Assembly: GCA_023375675.1 (NCBI GenBank)
Contig: JALQBC010000062.1
Coordinates: forward strand, 1-64,000
Length of the DNA stretch: 64,000 nt
Source: Cytospora piceicola
Lineage: Eukaryota; Ascomycota; Sordariomycetes; Diaporthales; Cytosporaceae
Direction of reading: 5' to 3'
The notes under the pieces are model-generated. The model saw only the letters and a list, made by a program, of their open reading frames with translations. It was not told the origin of the DNA and ran no database searches. This document shows, piece after piece, positions 1 through 10,867 of this stretch. A program made the translations under genes and the position numbers. Numbering within the stretch: the stretch's first letter is position 1; every line of letters starts with the position of its first letter.

Positions 1-290
1 ATACTATAGCTATATTAGTAATAAGCTTCTTATAATAGCGGTTATAATAGTAATAAGCTTTAATTAATTATAGTTATTATAATAATATATTATACTATAT
101 TAATAAAAAGCAGGGCTATAAAAAAGGCTAGGGTTAGGGCTGTAACGGGGGGGTAGGGCGCGAATCCCCGGGGTTAACCTTAGAGTTTCGAATATCTACC
201 TCCTCTGATAAGTTAAAAATAAAATAAAAATAGGGTTTTATAGCCCTTTTCGTAAGGATTCCGATTTAGGTTAAATTATTTAATTCGGAG
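1..290. other. AT-rich block with no gene
   Basis: The first ~110 bases are almost pure A/T, followed by a short G/C-rich patch with a run of G and two TTAGGG-like words. No reading frame of a recognisable protein is present. The composition resembles the other RIP-like blocks in the window. It borders the place where the MFS gene stops matching its family. Confidence 0.6.
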
Positions 291-404
291 CTAAACTCGG
301 CGTGGAAGGCCGGTTCCAAAACTAAGCCCCCGGGCTAGCCTATCAGGCGCCGCGCTGCCGCCCCACCTGCAGGGGTTTGGTGGAATGGGGTCCCATTCCA
401 CCAG

Positions 405-1914
405 ACAATAACTGTTAGTGGCCATGCCCAGCCCTAGGAGGACGATGTACCCGTACAGGTTAGCAACTAGCGTGTCGATCTTAATCGTGTTCATAGTTGC
501 GCCGCCTGCGGTGAGGCAGAGGCCCGAGACAAGGAACTAGATGTTATGCTAGCCGGTACGGCCTATAAAGGCCTCGTAGAGGAGGGTGGTCGCGACGTAA
601 AAGCAGATGTAAGGTAGCAGACGCACGGCAGCTTCGGTGCCACTGTCGCTATATACGAAGAGGAAGTACAGAGGGATGTAGTACAACGATACGAAGAGGG
701 TAGCTCCGCTGCATGCTATAATGATGTACAACAGGACTAGCTGAGGGTCGGCGAGCAGGTTACACGGGAAGAGCCGGCCCATCTCGTTTATGAGGAACGA
801 AAGATGTTAGGTAAGGCAGAACGCCACCATCAATACGCCGAATACGACGATGAGAGCGATGGTGCGTCCGTCGTTCCAGTCCTAAAGAACACCGCCGAAG
901 GTAAAGGCAATGGTGAACGAAACGTACAGCCCTACGGTTAACATGATGCCGAGCTAGTCGAGTGTAAGGAGGTGTTAGAAGAATAATGACCCTGGGCGTT
1001 ATGGAAGAGACGGCAGAAGGAATAAGTAGACAGGGCTTATGGCTCTAAAGACGTAGAGATTGAGGTAGAAAGCCTGTGGTAGTAATGGGATATCATGTTA
1101 GCTGCTGCTGCTACAAAATAGGGGCTCTGATTCTCTGGGAAAAGGCAACCTACCCATCGCCATGTAGCTGAACTGTCGGCGAAAGCACCGCCAACAATAG
1201 GTCCCAGGATGCAACCACTTCCATACGAGAAGCCCGTCACGCCAATGTAGAATGGCTGCTCCTTCGGGGTGCTAAGAACCGTCACGAGGTTTAAGGTACT
1301 ATTTTCCAGACATGCATGCGTTAACAACTTGTCCTCCAACCTGGCTACATTGTGGGCAAGGAGACTCACCCGAGATACATTCCTGCACCTCTAACACCAG
1401 CCCATACCCTTCTAACGATCATAGCCTGCATATTTGGTGCAGCACCGTATAGTGCGCTCGCGGCGGCAAAGTTGATGAGGTAACCGTTGAATATCCACTT
1501 GTTGTCGAAGACGCCGTAGGCCTTGCCGAGCGGTAAGATGGCTACTGTCGACCCTAAAGTAAAGCCAATTCCGAGCCAGCCTAGTTGCGTGACGTTGTTA
1601 AACGTCCCTAACACAGCACCCTGAATATTCGCCACGATAGTGGTGTCGAGGCTATACAGGATGTTGGCGCTGAAGATCGCCACACATACTAACAGCTAGC
1701 GAACGCCGGTGATGTGCCGCTTTAGCTCTGTTATCGGCGATGTCGCATCGGTGCCTCTAAGGGTATTCTTATACTGTCCTACTGACTGGGTGTCTGGGCT
1801 CCCGGACTAAGCCGTGTTATTAGATGCATCAGGATCCATGGGAACACTGCTCTTCTCAAGGTCGGAGTTGCCCCTATTGTGGGAGGGTTGTGTTATAGGG
1901 TGGTTAGGAGACAT
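405..1914 (-). pseudogene. MFS drug:H+ antiporter (DHA2-like), truncated
   Basis: A multi-membrane exporter of the major facilitator superfamily, the usual metabolite efflux pump of such clusters. The ATG at 1914 opens a polar N-terminus. The first membrane helix contains ALDTTIVA-like residues (here SLDTTIVANIQ, ~1590-1650), and the family motif GPIVGG.FAD..ATWRW lies at ~1150-1210. Two introns are inferred: ~1272-1368 (GTGAGT donor) and ~1065-1150. Further helices are readable at 550-980. In-frame TAG/TAA codons occur throughout, for example at 1696-1698 where the family has R-W, in the LDWLG-like segment, and twice near 540-560. Similarity stops at about 405, so the last helices are missing. 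Both Trp-type (TAG) and Gln-type (TAA) stops occur here, unlike the genes to its right. Family identity is secure; substrate unknown. Confidence 0.82.
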
Positions 1915-2800
1915 TGTACCGGCTTACGTTTCAAGGTTATGAAATTAATGAGGCACAAGAGTGAGAAATTCGCACGAGTCTGGTATGAATTTTCATTGTT
2001 GGGTCTAAGTGTTATGGGCTGTAGGTGAACGGCCATCTTTTATACACAATAAATGTAATTATGCCACTCCAACCTACTTGCAAGACACTAGCCAAGTGAA
2101 ACGTGTGCGTTTGATTACTAAGTCACTCTCTTGTTTTCCTTAGTCTGGTAGCTCTTAATGTTTTCCGCGTCCCTAGGGCTCTAAAGAACGAGAAAAAGAA
2201 AGTCTCATTACCACCGAGTCGATCTTTGCTCAGGTTCCCAAAAGGGAATCATCTCTAATACTCCGGAACTCCGGGAACGTGCCAAAGCAAGGGTTAGGGG
2301 GTTAATGCTTGGTGCCGTCAATTAAGGACTCTTATGTTGTATTTCCATATGATATTCGGTCTCTGGTGATCTTAGCTGAGTACCTCCATGCCTTTGTATA
2401 ATACAATGGCGGCGTTAGTACTAGTTCAGTTTGTGCTGTTTAGTTTAGCTGGGCAAGGGGGGTGCGGGTGCTGCGTTCTAGCTGCGTGGGCAGCGTGGTC
2501 TAAGTTGGGTGTTTGCCCTGCTCGTGATTAAGGTAGTACGTATACTTAAGTATGTAATTAAGTACTTAACTGGGTGGTTGCAATACAGTAGCAAAAATAA
2601 GGCTTTATCCGGCTATATTGCCTGCAGGCCAAAGAGCCGATGGAGGGCGGCCATATCACCGGAGGCCCCGGACGAGTACTACTTCGATAGGTATCTAGAA
2701 TCATAGTCTCAGATCAATGTGGAAGAATAACCCCCGTCTTTCTCTTGTATATGCGAGCCTTCCCAGTATATCTATTCAATCATGACCGTCTTTATATGCT
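1915..2800. other. Intergenic region between MFS and regulator
   Basis: This is the upstream region of the leftward MFS gene and the downstream region of the leftward regulator gene. A 65-codon plus-strand ORF (2509-2706) lies here, but it has no recognisable motif and I do not call it a gene. No RNA gene or repeat was seen. Confidence 0.5.
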
Positions 2801-5463
2801 CTAGCTATCTATGAGATGCGCATTCTCGGTTAGCGAAAAGTCGACACCTCTAAAGCTGTCCACCCTATACGCTATGTTTATCGTTCTATCCAGTAGTGTC
2901 CTCACCGTCTCGTCATCAAACATCTCTATGTCAACCAACGGTGCATTCGCCTCGACGCCTTTGTTTCCCAGCCCTATGCTGCCGAACCTAGAGATACACT
3001 GCAACTCCTGCGTGCCCGTACTCACGTCACCTACGCCGGAAGCCGCACTAACGACGGCGGCACTCGCACGTCCTGCTAGGTCCATGCCACCGTTTATCCT
3101 AATAGGTAGCCTGTTGGGCAGGATGTCCGCCCTGGCTGTCAGCTGACGGGCTACGCTCGCGGCGCTCGTCCCTATAGCGAAGTGCCTCCCGAATAATTCG
3201 AATACATCGATGGCACGGTTAATCGCCTGCCTGGCGTCCCGGCTCGTCGCCGATCCCGGGTTGGCGAGGATGAAACTAATGAGTGACAGCGCGGCGTTCC
3301 ACTGCCACTGAAACGCCTCGTGCTAGCCGTCTAAGAAATCAGTATTTGTTAGTGTCTTATGGATCATGTTTGTTAACGCAACGGCGTGTCGGATGCAGGA
3401 CACGGCATTCTGCTCCGCGAGTGGCGTCCTTGTCGTAGGCGATGGAGGTGGGGAGGATGCGAAGGAGGGAGGGGAGGATAAGGAGCCAGAGAATGGTTGA
3501 CAGGAAGCATGTCCCGACAACGTGGAAGGAAACGTGATGAATGGACGAAACAGATTCATCAGAAGGTTGTGATATAATAGCTCGAGCAGCAGGCGATGTC
3601 TCTGCAGCCATGTAGGCGCAAAACGCTCCATTTCGAGAGCAGAGCAGTCCGTAGAGTATGCCTCGCCACCGTTCTTCCTTTTGGTCTTGAGGGCATCTGG
3701 GATACCCTGAAGCCATGTGTGGAGTCTTTGAGGTCCTCGAATGCTCGTCTGGAGGAACTCGGCACATTCTTCCATTACTTGATCATCCTTATATATCGTC
3801 GCCCGGTTCCGTCCAGTGAGAAGATGGTCACACCTTTCAAAAAAGGCGACATGAGTTGCGCGAGCGGCAAGGACCAACTTGGTGTTCTGCACCGTGTAGG
3901 ACAACCAGGTGACACTCCTATCCCTACTGGTCGTGCTGCTGGATAGAAGTGTAAGCTGATAGTCATCCGATGGCAGGGAACACGTTTCGGAAGGGAGAGA
4001 TACGATCAGAGGCCGGCCGAGCTTCATGCAAGTCTTGATTTCAACCGTCTGTAACGTCTACCAGATGCGTTTGCGCAGCTTACGAGCGGTATTTGGCATG
4101 TCCTCTGGTGGTTCGAGGTGCAGGCCAAGCATCTGAGCCGTCCGAACCGCCTGCGCCAATGTGCTATGGGCCATGTTCTGGAAAGAGGCATTGCAGAGGT
4201 AAATGACGGAGAATATGTGGCATTGCAGCGTCGTAATGGTCGGGTTTTCCAGCTCGGCGGCCAACAAAGACTGACATCGATAATAGTGCTACCGTCCCGC
4301 GATTGTCGCATCGTCGATGCCTACGACGACGTCAGAAATCCCAGCACCATCGGGATTGTTCTCGCTACCTGGGAGCTGCTGCTGCTGTGCTGCGCCCTCT
4401 CGCCGGACTAGGAAGGCTATACCGTATTGCATGCAGATGGCAACGATGATATCGACAAGCGCCGAAGGCTTTCTACTCCTACCCGGGACGTCGCAAAGAG
4501 ACCTATAGTGCTCTCGAAATGCTGTCTTGTCGATGATTTGCATGCTGCAGTGGTACGACTGCTAGAACAGACTAAGGAAGTACTCTTCCTGGGTAGTGGT
4601 TAGGTACTGCTCCTGGTTGGTACTATGAGCGCCATGCTGGCCATGTTCTGTGGAATCGTTCAAGGGCTCCGTAAACTCTCGTGTTCGCTCAGGGGTTGGG
4701 CTTGCGAACGACTTGCTCGCCGAGTTGAACCAAATGGGTTGACCACGCCGTGGTTGCTGCAGAGCTGTTGTCAAGAAATCTTCTATTCGCTTGATGAAGT
4801 AGAATAGCGATGATGGGCTATAGAATTGCTTCGCATGGGTATCATTGGGACTGGTATAGACACCCTCCCAGTACCGCCTGGCGACAGGAGAATGAAGTGT
4901 CCGGCCCGTGGGAGATATGGACGATGATGCCGATACTTGCTGGAACTCCACAGGGAGACCAACTGAGTCCGAGGACGGTGAGGTGAATGGCGTGTCCTGC
5001 TGGTTCCCGTTTAAGCGGGCGTTCTCGAGCTCCACCTCCAAGTCCTTCACCCTTTGCCGAAGTCTGTCGATTTCTCTGTTGATGCGGTGGCATAGCTCGT
5101 CAGTCTCCCGCTATACACATACACGCCTGGCCCGAAGCCTCACTGGAACAAGATTAACCGACCCGGGGTGTCTTACCTAAAGGCTTGGGGGAGGGTGTGG
5201 ACCTGCATCGACCCCTTGTTATTTAAATTACACTGGCCACCCCGAGACTGGCAGTTCTGGCACGGATACGTGTTATCACACTTGATGCGGTGAACTCGAC
5301 ACCAATCACATGCTCGCGAGACCTGACTGCGCTTTGGCTTGGGCAGGGGGAGGGGGAGGCTCGTCGTGGTGTTGCCGGCCCGTTGGGTCGACCTAGGGTT
5401 TCCAGAAGGAGACGCGGAGTTTAAGTTCGGGGCAGCCGGAGCTGCAGCGAATGTGGTAAACAT
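2801..5463 (-). pseudogene. Zn2Cys6 fungal-specific transcription factor
   Basis: Probable pathway-specific regulator. From the ATG at 5463 a Ser/Pro-rich leader precedes a binuclear zinc cluster at ~5230-5310 with spacing CX2CX6CX5CX2CX6C (CDWCRVHRIKC...CQNCQSRGGQC). A linker coiled coil follows (REIDRLRQRVKDLEVELEN), then a long middle-homology domain whose SLFWQSYHCS-like start, RCQ.LL..ELENPTITTLQ and FQWQWNAAL segments resemble XlnR-type regulators. One intron (~5120-5186) is inferred because joining GGCCAG to the upstream exon restores frame. Five in-frame TAG codons interrupt it (5111-5113, 4562-4564, 4289-4291, 4058-4060, 3323-3325). At least four fall where the family has Trp, while about nine other TGG and many CAG codons are intact. 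The frame is otherwise open to the stop at 2801. It is divergent from the GMC gene across an 856-bp region. Confidence 0.85.
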
Positions 5464-6319
5464 GGATGGCAACAAGGAATTCGCCCCTCTCAAACCTGAG
5501 AACGTGTGAGAGTTCCTAATACGATACGATACAAATAGTTATAAGTCAACTCCGGCAGTCCAGGATAAGAAGGGTTAAGTTCAAGTTGGGAAAAGCGTCG
5601 AGTGTGTAAGGTTGTTTGGTTGTGGAGTGGTCAGGTGTCCACAAAGGAACCGACCGGATGTGGAGTGGGAACACTAAGAGGTTTAAGTATTAGCTGAGCT
5701 TACGGATGACAGGACTACATGGGGTCTACGGGTCGAGGGTGGGAGGCTCGGGGTTACCTAGGTATGTTTCTTTGTGCAACCCTCTGTGCATCATGCAGGC
5801 CAAGTAAGCGAGCGTTCTGTAGTAAGATTATCTGCTAGAAGTAGTTATTCTCCAGCTCCGATAAAGGCTATAGCACAAACTGTGGCGTGATACGTTCTCA
5901 GCTCTGCTTAGGCTTCGTACCTTTAACCAACGTGCAAGAATCCTACGCTTGCACTAACCCAAGTCATCGTACCCGCCACCTCACCAACGTCTATGTTGTG
6001 ACTTATAAGGGGACCCAATTAAGCGGCTTGATCCTTTGTGACGGGCGGTGCCTCCGTTTCTTATGCCCCCGGAACCGCTTCTACAATGGGCAGAATCCGG
6101 GATGGCGATGAGGACTTATTAGCGCGAAGATGGAAAATCGGCGCACAGATAGCCTGGGGTGTTGTGATGAGTGAACTACAGGTAAAAAGGACAAGTACTT
6201 TTGGAAGGGGGGAAGATTGGTGGACGGATATAAGAAGAGCCTACGAATCTACTCATTCTCATGATTGGGGGATTCTGGGTGTATTATCGCTATCATAGTC
6301 CTAGCCCTCCTGTTTCTGT
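5464..6319. promoter_or_regulatory. Divergent promoter region, regulator/GMC
   Basis: 856 bp separate the start of the leftward zinc-cluster regulator from the start of the rightward GMC gene, so both promoters should lie here. Several CGG/CCG triplets are visible, but no palindromic pair is convincing enough to call an operator. Short ORFs at 5887-6111 and 6038-6298 overlap each other, lack motifs and are not called as genes. Confidence 0.4.
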
Positions 6320-8345
6320 ATGAAGATTCTCGCAATGTCGCGCTTCTTAGCTAAGTTCGTTACTTTTTGTACCTTAGCCTTATCGCTGTCTATTACGGTG
6401 AACGCGAAACCTCTCGAATATAGACTGCTCGGCTTATCCTTTGGTATACCCGGCGATAATGCTACTTTCGACTATGTAATTGTCGGAGGCGGTAATGCAG
6501 GTCTCACGCTTGCAACGAGGCTGGCAGGGTAACAGGCCGGACGGGTCGCTGTTGTGGAAGCCGGTGGGTTCTATGAGATATCAGGCAGCAATCTCAGCCA
6601 GGTCCCTGCTGGTGATGGAGTATTCTTAGGTACTGGTGCATATGATTGGCAGCCCTTGATAGACTGGGGGTATATTACAACTCCTTAAGCTGTAAGTCTT
6701 ATTATCCAATCCATAAACATATAGAGTTGTGGAAGAAATAGAAGGTCGACTTACACGGCTACAGGGTGCCTACAACCTCTCTATCCACTATACTAGAGGC
6801 AAGACCTTTGGAGGCTCATCAGCTCGGAATTATATGGTTTACCACCGTGGCACGAAATCATCATACTAGATGTGGGCCGATGCTGTTGGGGATCAGAGCT
6901 ACAACTTTGATAACCTTCTCCCTTGGTTCGAAAAGAGCCTGAAGTTTACACCACCTGACCAGAGTCTTCGTTTTGCCAATGGATCCCCAGAATACGACCC
7001 TACAGTCATGGGACTTGGAAAAGGCATGCTCTCCGTCACATTTTCACACTACGTCCAGGCATTTGGCACTTGGGCAATAAAAGGTCTGCTTGAGCTGGGT
7101 CTCCCAATAATACCTGGGTTCTAGACTGGCTCTCTCCTGGGGCAATCATACGGCATGTTTACTATCAACGCAAGTACTATGGAGAGAGACTTATCCGAGA
7201 CTGCGTTCCTCCGCCTAGCGCTTAGCTACCCGAACTATATACTGTACTCCTAGGCCCTGGTTAAGAAGATTCTCTTTAACGACAAGAAGGCAACAGGGGT
7301 GCTCGTGGATACTTAAGGCTTTGAGTATGTACTCTCTGCTACCAAAGAGCTTATAATATCGGCCGGTGTCTTTAACTCCCCCTAACTACTAATGGTTTCT
7401 GGTGTCGGTCCTGCCGAGACTCTTGAGGCCCTCGATATTCCTGTTGTTGCAAACCTTAGTGGTGTAGGGTAAGGCATGCGCGACCATATATATTTTGGGC
7501 CGTCTTACCGTGTCAACGGGCCTACCATGTCAGCCCTCTAAGACCCTGGGTTCGCCGCACAGCAAGCTTTAGAGTACAATACCCGCGCGGCTGGCATGTA
7601 CACAAACCCCACAACGGACGTTATCGGCTGGGAGAAGGTCCCTGGAAGTCTCCGAATTGGCTTCTCAAACTCTACACTGGCCAAGCTCGCGACCTATCCC
7701 GCTGACTGGCCCGAGCTGGAATACATGGGCTTATCTACCTACCTCGGGTGGCAGACAGATAGCCGCTATGGTGATCCTGGCGACGGATACAATTATGCAA
7801 GCCTAGCGCCGGCAATCGTTATGCCCTTCAGCCGTGGAACCGTCACGATATCGTTAGCTGACACAGCCGATGCGCTGCTGATCGACCTAAGGTTCCTGAC
7901 GGACGAGGCAGATGTAGAGGTCGCTATTGCCGGTTATAAGCGATCCCGCGAGTTCTGGCGGACAAAGGCCATGCAGCCTTTCATTGTCAGTGACACGCCA
8001 GAGGGATTCCTAGGTGCCAATGTCACTACTGATGCTGAGATCTTGGACATCATTAAGCGGAGCTATAATACCGTATATCATGGCTCATGTACTTGTTCTA
8101 TGGGGAAGCCTGAGGATGAAATGGCCGTCGTCGATACTTAGGGCCGTGTATATGGCTGGCATTCAGGGGCTCCGCGTTGTGGATGCGAGCATTTTCCCTC
8201 TGCTGCTACCTGGTTATCCCATGGCCACTGTGTGTGAGTGTTTCAGTATCCTTGGTTTCCTTCTATATATGTCTGTCTGTTACTAACTCATGATCCAGAT
8301 GCTCTCGCGGAAAAGATTGCGTGTGATATTACCGGCAACTGCTAG
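6320..8345 (+). pseudogene. GMC oxidoreductase (glucose-methanol-choline family), secreted
   Basis: FAD-dependent alcohol or sugar oxidase/dehydrogenase. The ATG at 6320 starts a hydrophobic signal peptide (~residues 1-25). The dinucleotide-binding motif DYVIVGGGNAGLTLA follows at ~6470, the GMC signature GKTFGGSSARNYMVYHRGT at ~6800, a second signature (SP.LLMVSGVGP) at ~7375, and the C-terminal active-site region YHGSCTCSMG at ~8075. Introns are 6692-6764 and 8234-8298; removing the second joins V-Y and gives the terminal ALAEKIACDITGNC. Ten in-frame stops sit at 6530, 6686, 6867, 7122, 7251, 7314, 7383, 7470, 7539 and 8139. All are TAA or TAG, and all appear to replace CAA/CAG (for example SPQLL, DTQG). 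None of the Trp codons I checked is changed. Length (~640 aa) is normal and there is no frameshift. Confidence 0.9.
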
Positions 8346-8642
8346 TAGCGGCTATATTGCAGCATGTACTCCTTCACTTGCCCGTGGCCCCGGATATGAA
8401 GACCTAGGCTTTTCTTCTTATTTCTCCTATATCTTTCGTGGAATTTGTCTTTTGAGTGTCTATTTATAGAGCTTACCTTTTACTTGGATTTCTTGACCCC
8501 CATACCGTCATCAGCTGTCTTGTTAAACATCTTCTGATAAATGTACCCTAAAACATATAGACCCTACTACAAGTTCCTACTAAACCAGTCTAAACTTAGA
8601 GTGGGTTTATAGCAACATTAAGGTATACAACTGTTTTCGTTA
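8346..8642. other. 3' flank of GMC gene, target site of transposon
   Basis: About 300 bp of ordinary to AT-rich sequence between the GMC stop codon and the left end of a Tc1/mariner-type element. The dinucleotide TA at 8641-8642 is the left copy of its target duplication. No gene is seen. Confidence 0.5.
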
Positions 8643-10520
8643 AGTTAAACACCTTATAAGTAGGCTACCCTTTAATATAAGCTACCCTTCCCGAATGCTT
8701 AACATTATTAATATACTTAAATTATTCCTTAATTTCTTAATACCTAATTAACTTTAATATAAGATTCTTCGTTTATAAGGTAATTAGACCCTTCTGATTT
8801 ATTAAAGCTAATTTCTAAGCTATTAGCTTACTATTAAGCCCGATAAATAGCCTTAACTTTAACTAGCTTAATATTTAGGCTTATATTAACCTTTTTTCGT
8901 TTCGAAGGCCGGATAGCTTTTAACTAAGCTTTTAGCTTTTCGTTTTCTCTTTTAGCCTATATTAATTCGATATCTTTTTAGTTTTAACCGTTTTTAACCT
9001 TTTTAAATAATAATCGTTTTATATAATTATTTTTTTTTTAAAGTTAAAAAGTTATTTAATTAAGCTTAAAAATCGATAGTCTTTTTAAAAGTAAACTAGA
9101 TAATATCGTCGCTTTTTAAACGACTATTTTATTTAAATCTAATCGGAGATAGCTTAAGTAGTTTTCTTATAGGCGTATAAAAAAAGGTTTTAGCTATATT
9201 TTAATTTTCGAAAAAAAAAAGAACTTTTTAAAAGCTTTATTATCGAAACTAGCTAAAACCCGGCCGCCTTCTATTTACTTTTAATATTTAAAGCCGTTAA
9301 ACCTTTTTTCCGAGCCTTATTAAAGCAGAGGAGAAAGTTCTTTTTTCTTATAATAGAAAAGCTATTATAATAGCTTAAACTCGAAAGGTATTTCCGGTAA
9401 ACTTATTTAAAAGTAAAAAAAACTAATAAATTAAAAGGTTAAAAAATATAAAACGTATAAACTAAAAAGAAAAGAAAGTATATATTATTTCAGAAGTAAA
9501 GTTATATAAAATCGTTTATTATATAGCTTTTATAGCTATCGAAAATAAATAAACAAGCTTTTAATCGGTAAAAAGGTTAAGTATAAAAGATAAAGATTTC
9601 TTTTAATTAAAAGATAGCTATAAAGTTTATTATTTACTTTTTTTCCGTCGTTATAAATCTTTAAAAATCGAATTCTAACCTTAATCGAATATTTAAAAAG
9701 AACTATTATTATTAAACCGATTTACCTTTAAGAATAACTAAAAGAAAGAAGGCTACGTTTATAACAGAGATAGTTTTAATAAAAAAAACTTAAGTTTTTA
9801 AATTAAACACTTTTTTCTATACCGAATAGCTTTTAAAACTATTTAAAATAAGACTATTTAAGCTTTAGCCTTTTATAATTTTAGCCTCGTTTATATTATA
9901 ACGGTTCTCGGCCTTAATAGCCTTAATATAAAAAAGAGCTAAATAATAGAACTAAAGCTTAATTATAGTTATATAAGCTTTATTAACTCTTATAGCTTTT
10001 ATTATTTAGCTTTTTTAAGTTCGAATTAAAGGATTTCTTTTTAAAAATCGTTTTATCTAATAATAACCGATAAGGTTTAAGTCGCTTTAAATAGCTAAAA
10101 TCCTTTAAGTAAATTCCTTTACTTAAACGTAGGTTAGTAGCAGGCTTAAATCGCTTTAAGTAATAACCTATTTAGCTAAATAGTCTTTTTAAGCCTTCGA
10201 AAGCTTTTATTTAGGTATATAAGCGATTTAAGATAGTTAGTAGCTTTAAAGTCTGTTTTATAAGGTGCTTTTTAATACTAACTATTCGAAAGAAGCTTAC
10301 TTACTAAATTTCCCGTTCTTAATAGCTATAAAGGTATTCTTAACGTCGACTTAAAGATAAAAAGATATAATAATTAAAGGAATTAAATAATATAAAAATA
10401 AATTAATTTAGATAAGAATTAGTTAAGAAATAAGGGAGTTATATAACGGGTCTTTATTCGAGGTAGCGGTGAAGGAGGTGGCCTATATAAGGGGGTGGCC
10501 TACTTATAGGGTGTTTGACT
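8643..10520 (-). mobile_element. Fot1/pogo-like Tc1-mariner transposon, RIP-mutated
   Basis: 1,878-bp element flanked by TA (8641-8642 and 10521-10522). The inward-reading termini are AGTTAAACACCTTATAAGTA (left) and AGTCAAACACCCTATAAGTA (right), followed by GGCYACCC, so the inverted repeats run for at least ~28 bp. The size, TA target and AGTCAA start match the Fot1 group of fungal pogo elements. The interior is extremely AT-rich and without a long ORF. On the minus strand, near 9240-9330, a C-terminal transposase motif survives (KARKKGLTALNIKSKWKAAG with Trp codons restored by eye), typical of Fot/pogo DDE transposases. The right end is less mutated than the left. It is certainly inactive as it stands. 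Confidence 0.82.
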
Positions 10521-10867
10521 TATAGAAGGTCTTAGCCTGGGACCTCTTATATAGTCTGTTTCTTAGAGGTTTGAAGCCTTTTCTGTATAAATAAATTTGC
10601 ACATGTTAAACATCAATGGCTCGGGACAAGGTTTTGAATCTAAATCAGACATTTACTAATTACTATCCTAAATAAATTCGCTATATTAGAGTTCAGATTT
10701 TGAAGCAGAACTTTTAAGGGTACAAAGTTAGGAGATAAGCACAGTAGGTTAAAGTCATCGAATATATAGCCGGAGTAATTAGTATAAGTTTATTTCGAAT
10801 TAACGAGAGTAGATGGGAATGGAAATCATGAGATATGCGTATACAGAGGTAGCAACCCTTCCAATAT
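10521..10867. other. Spacer between transposon and NRPS-like gene
   Basis: About 350 bp downstream of the leftward NRPS-like gene. It is AT-rich on the left and of normal composition on the right. No gene or element boundary was found beyond the TA duplication at 10521-10522. Confidence 0.45.

Noticed and set aside
110..150. Telomeric TTAGGG repeats near the left end
   Set aside because: Only one or two isolated TTAGGG-like words, with no tandem array; similar words occur near 2290.
2811..3946. Plus-strand ORFs of 111-116 codons
   Set aside because: They are antisense to the regulator's middle-homology domain, which is continuous on the minus strand.
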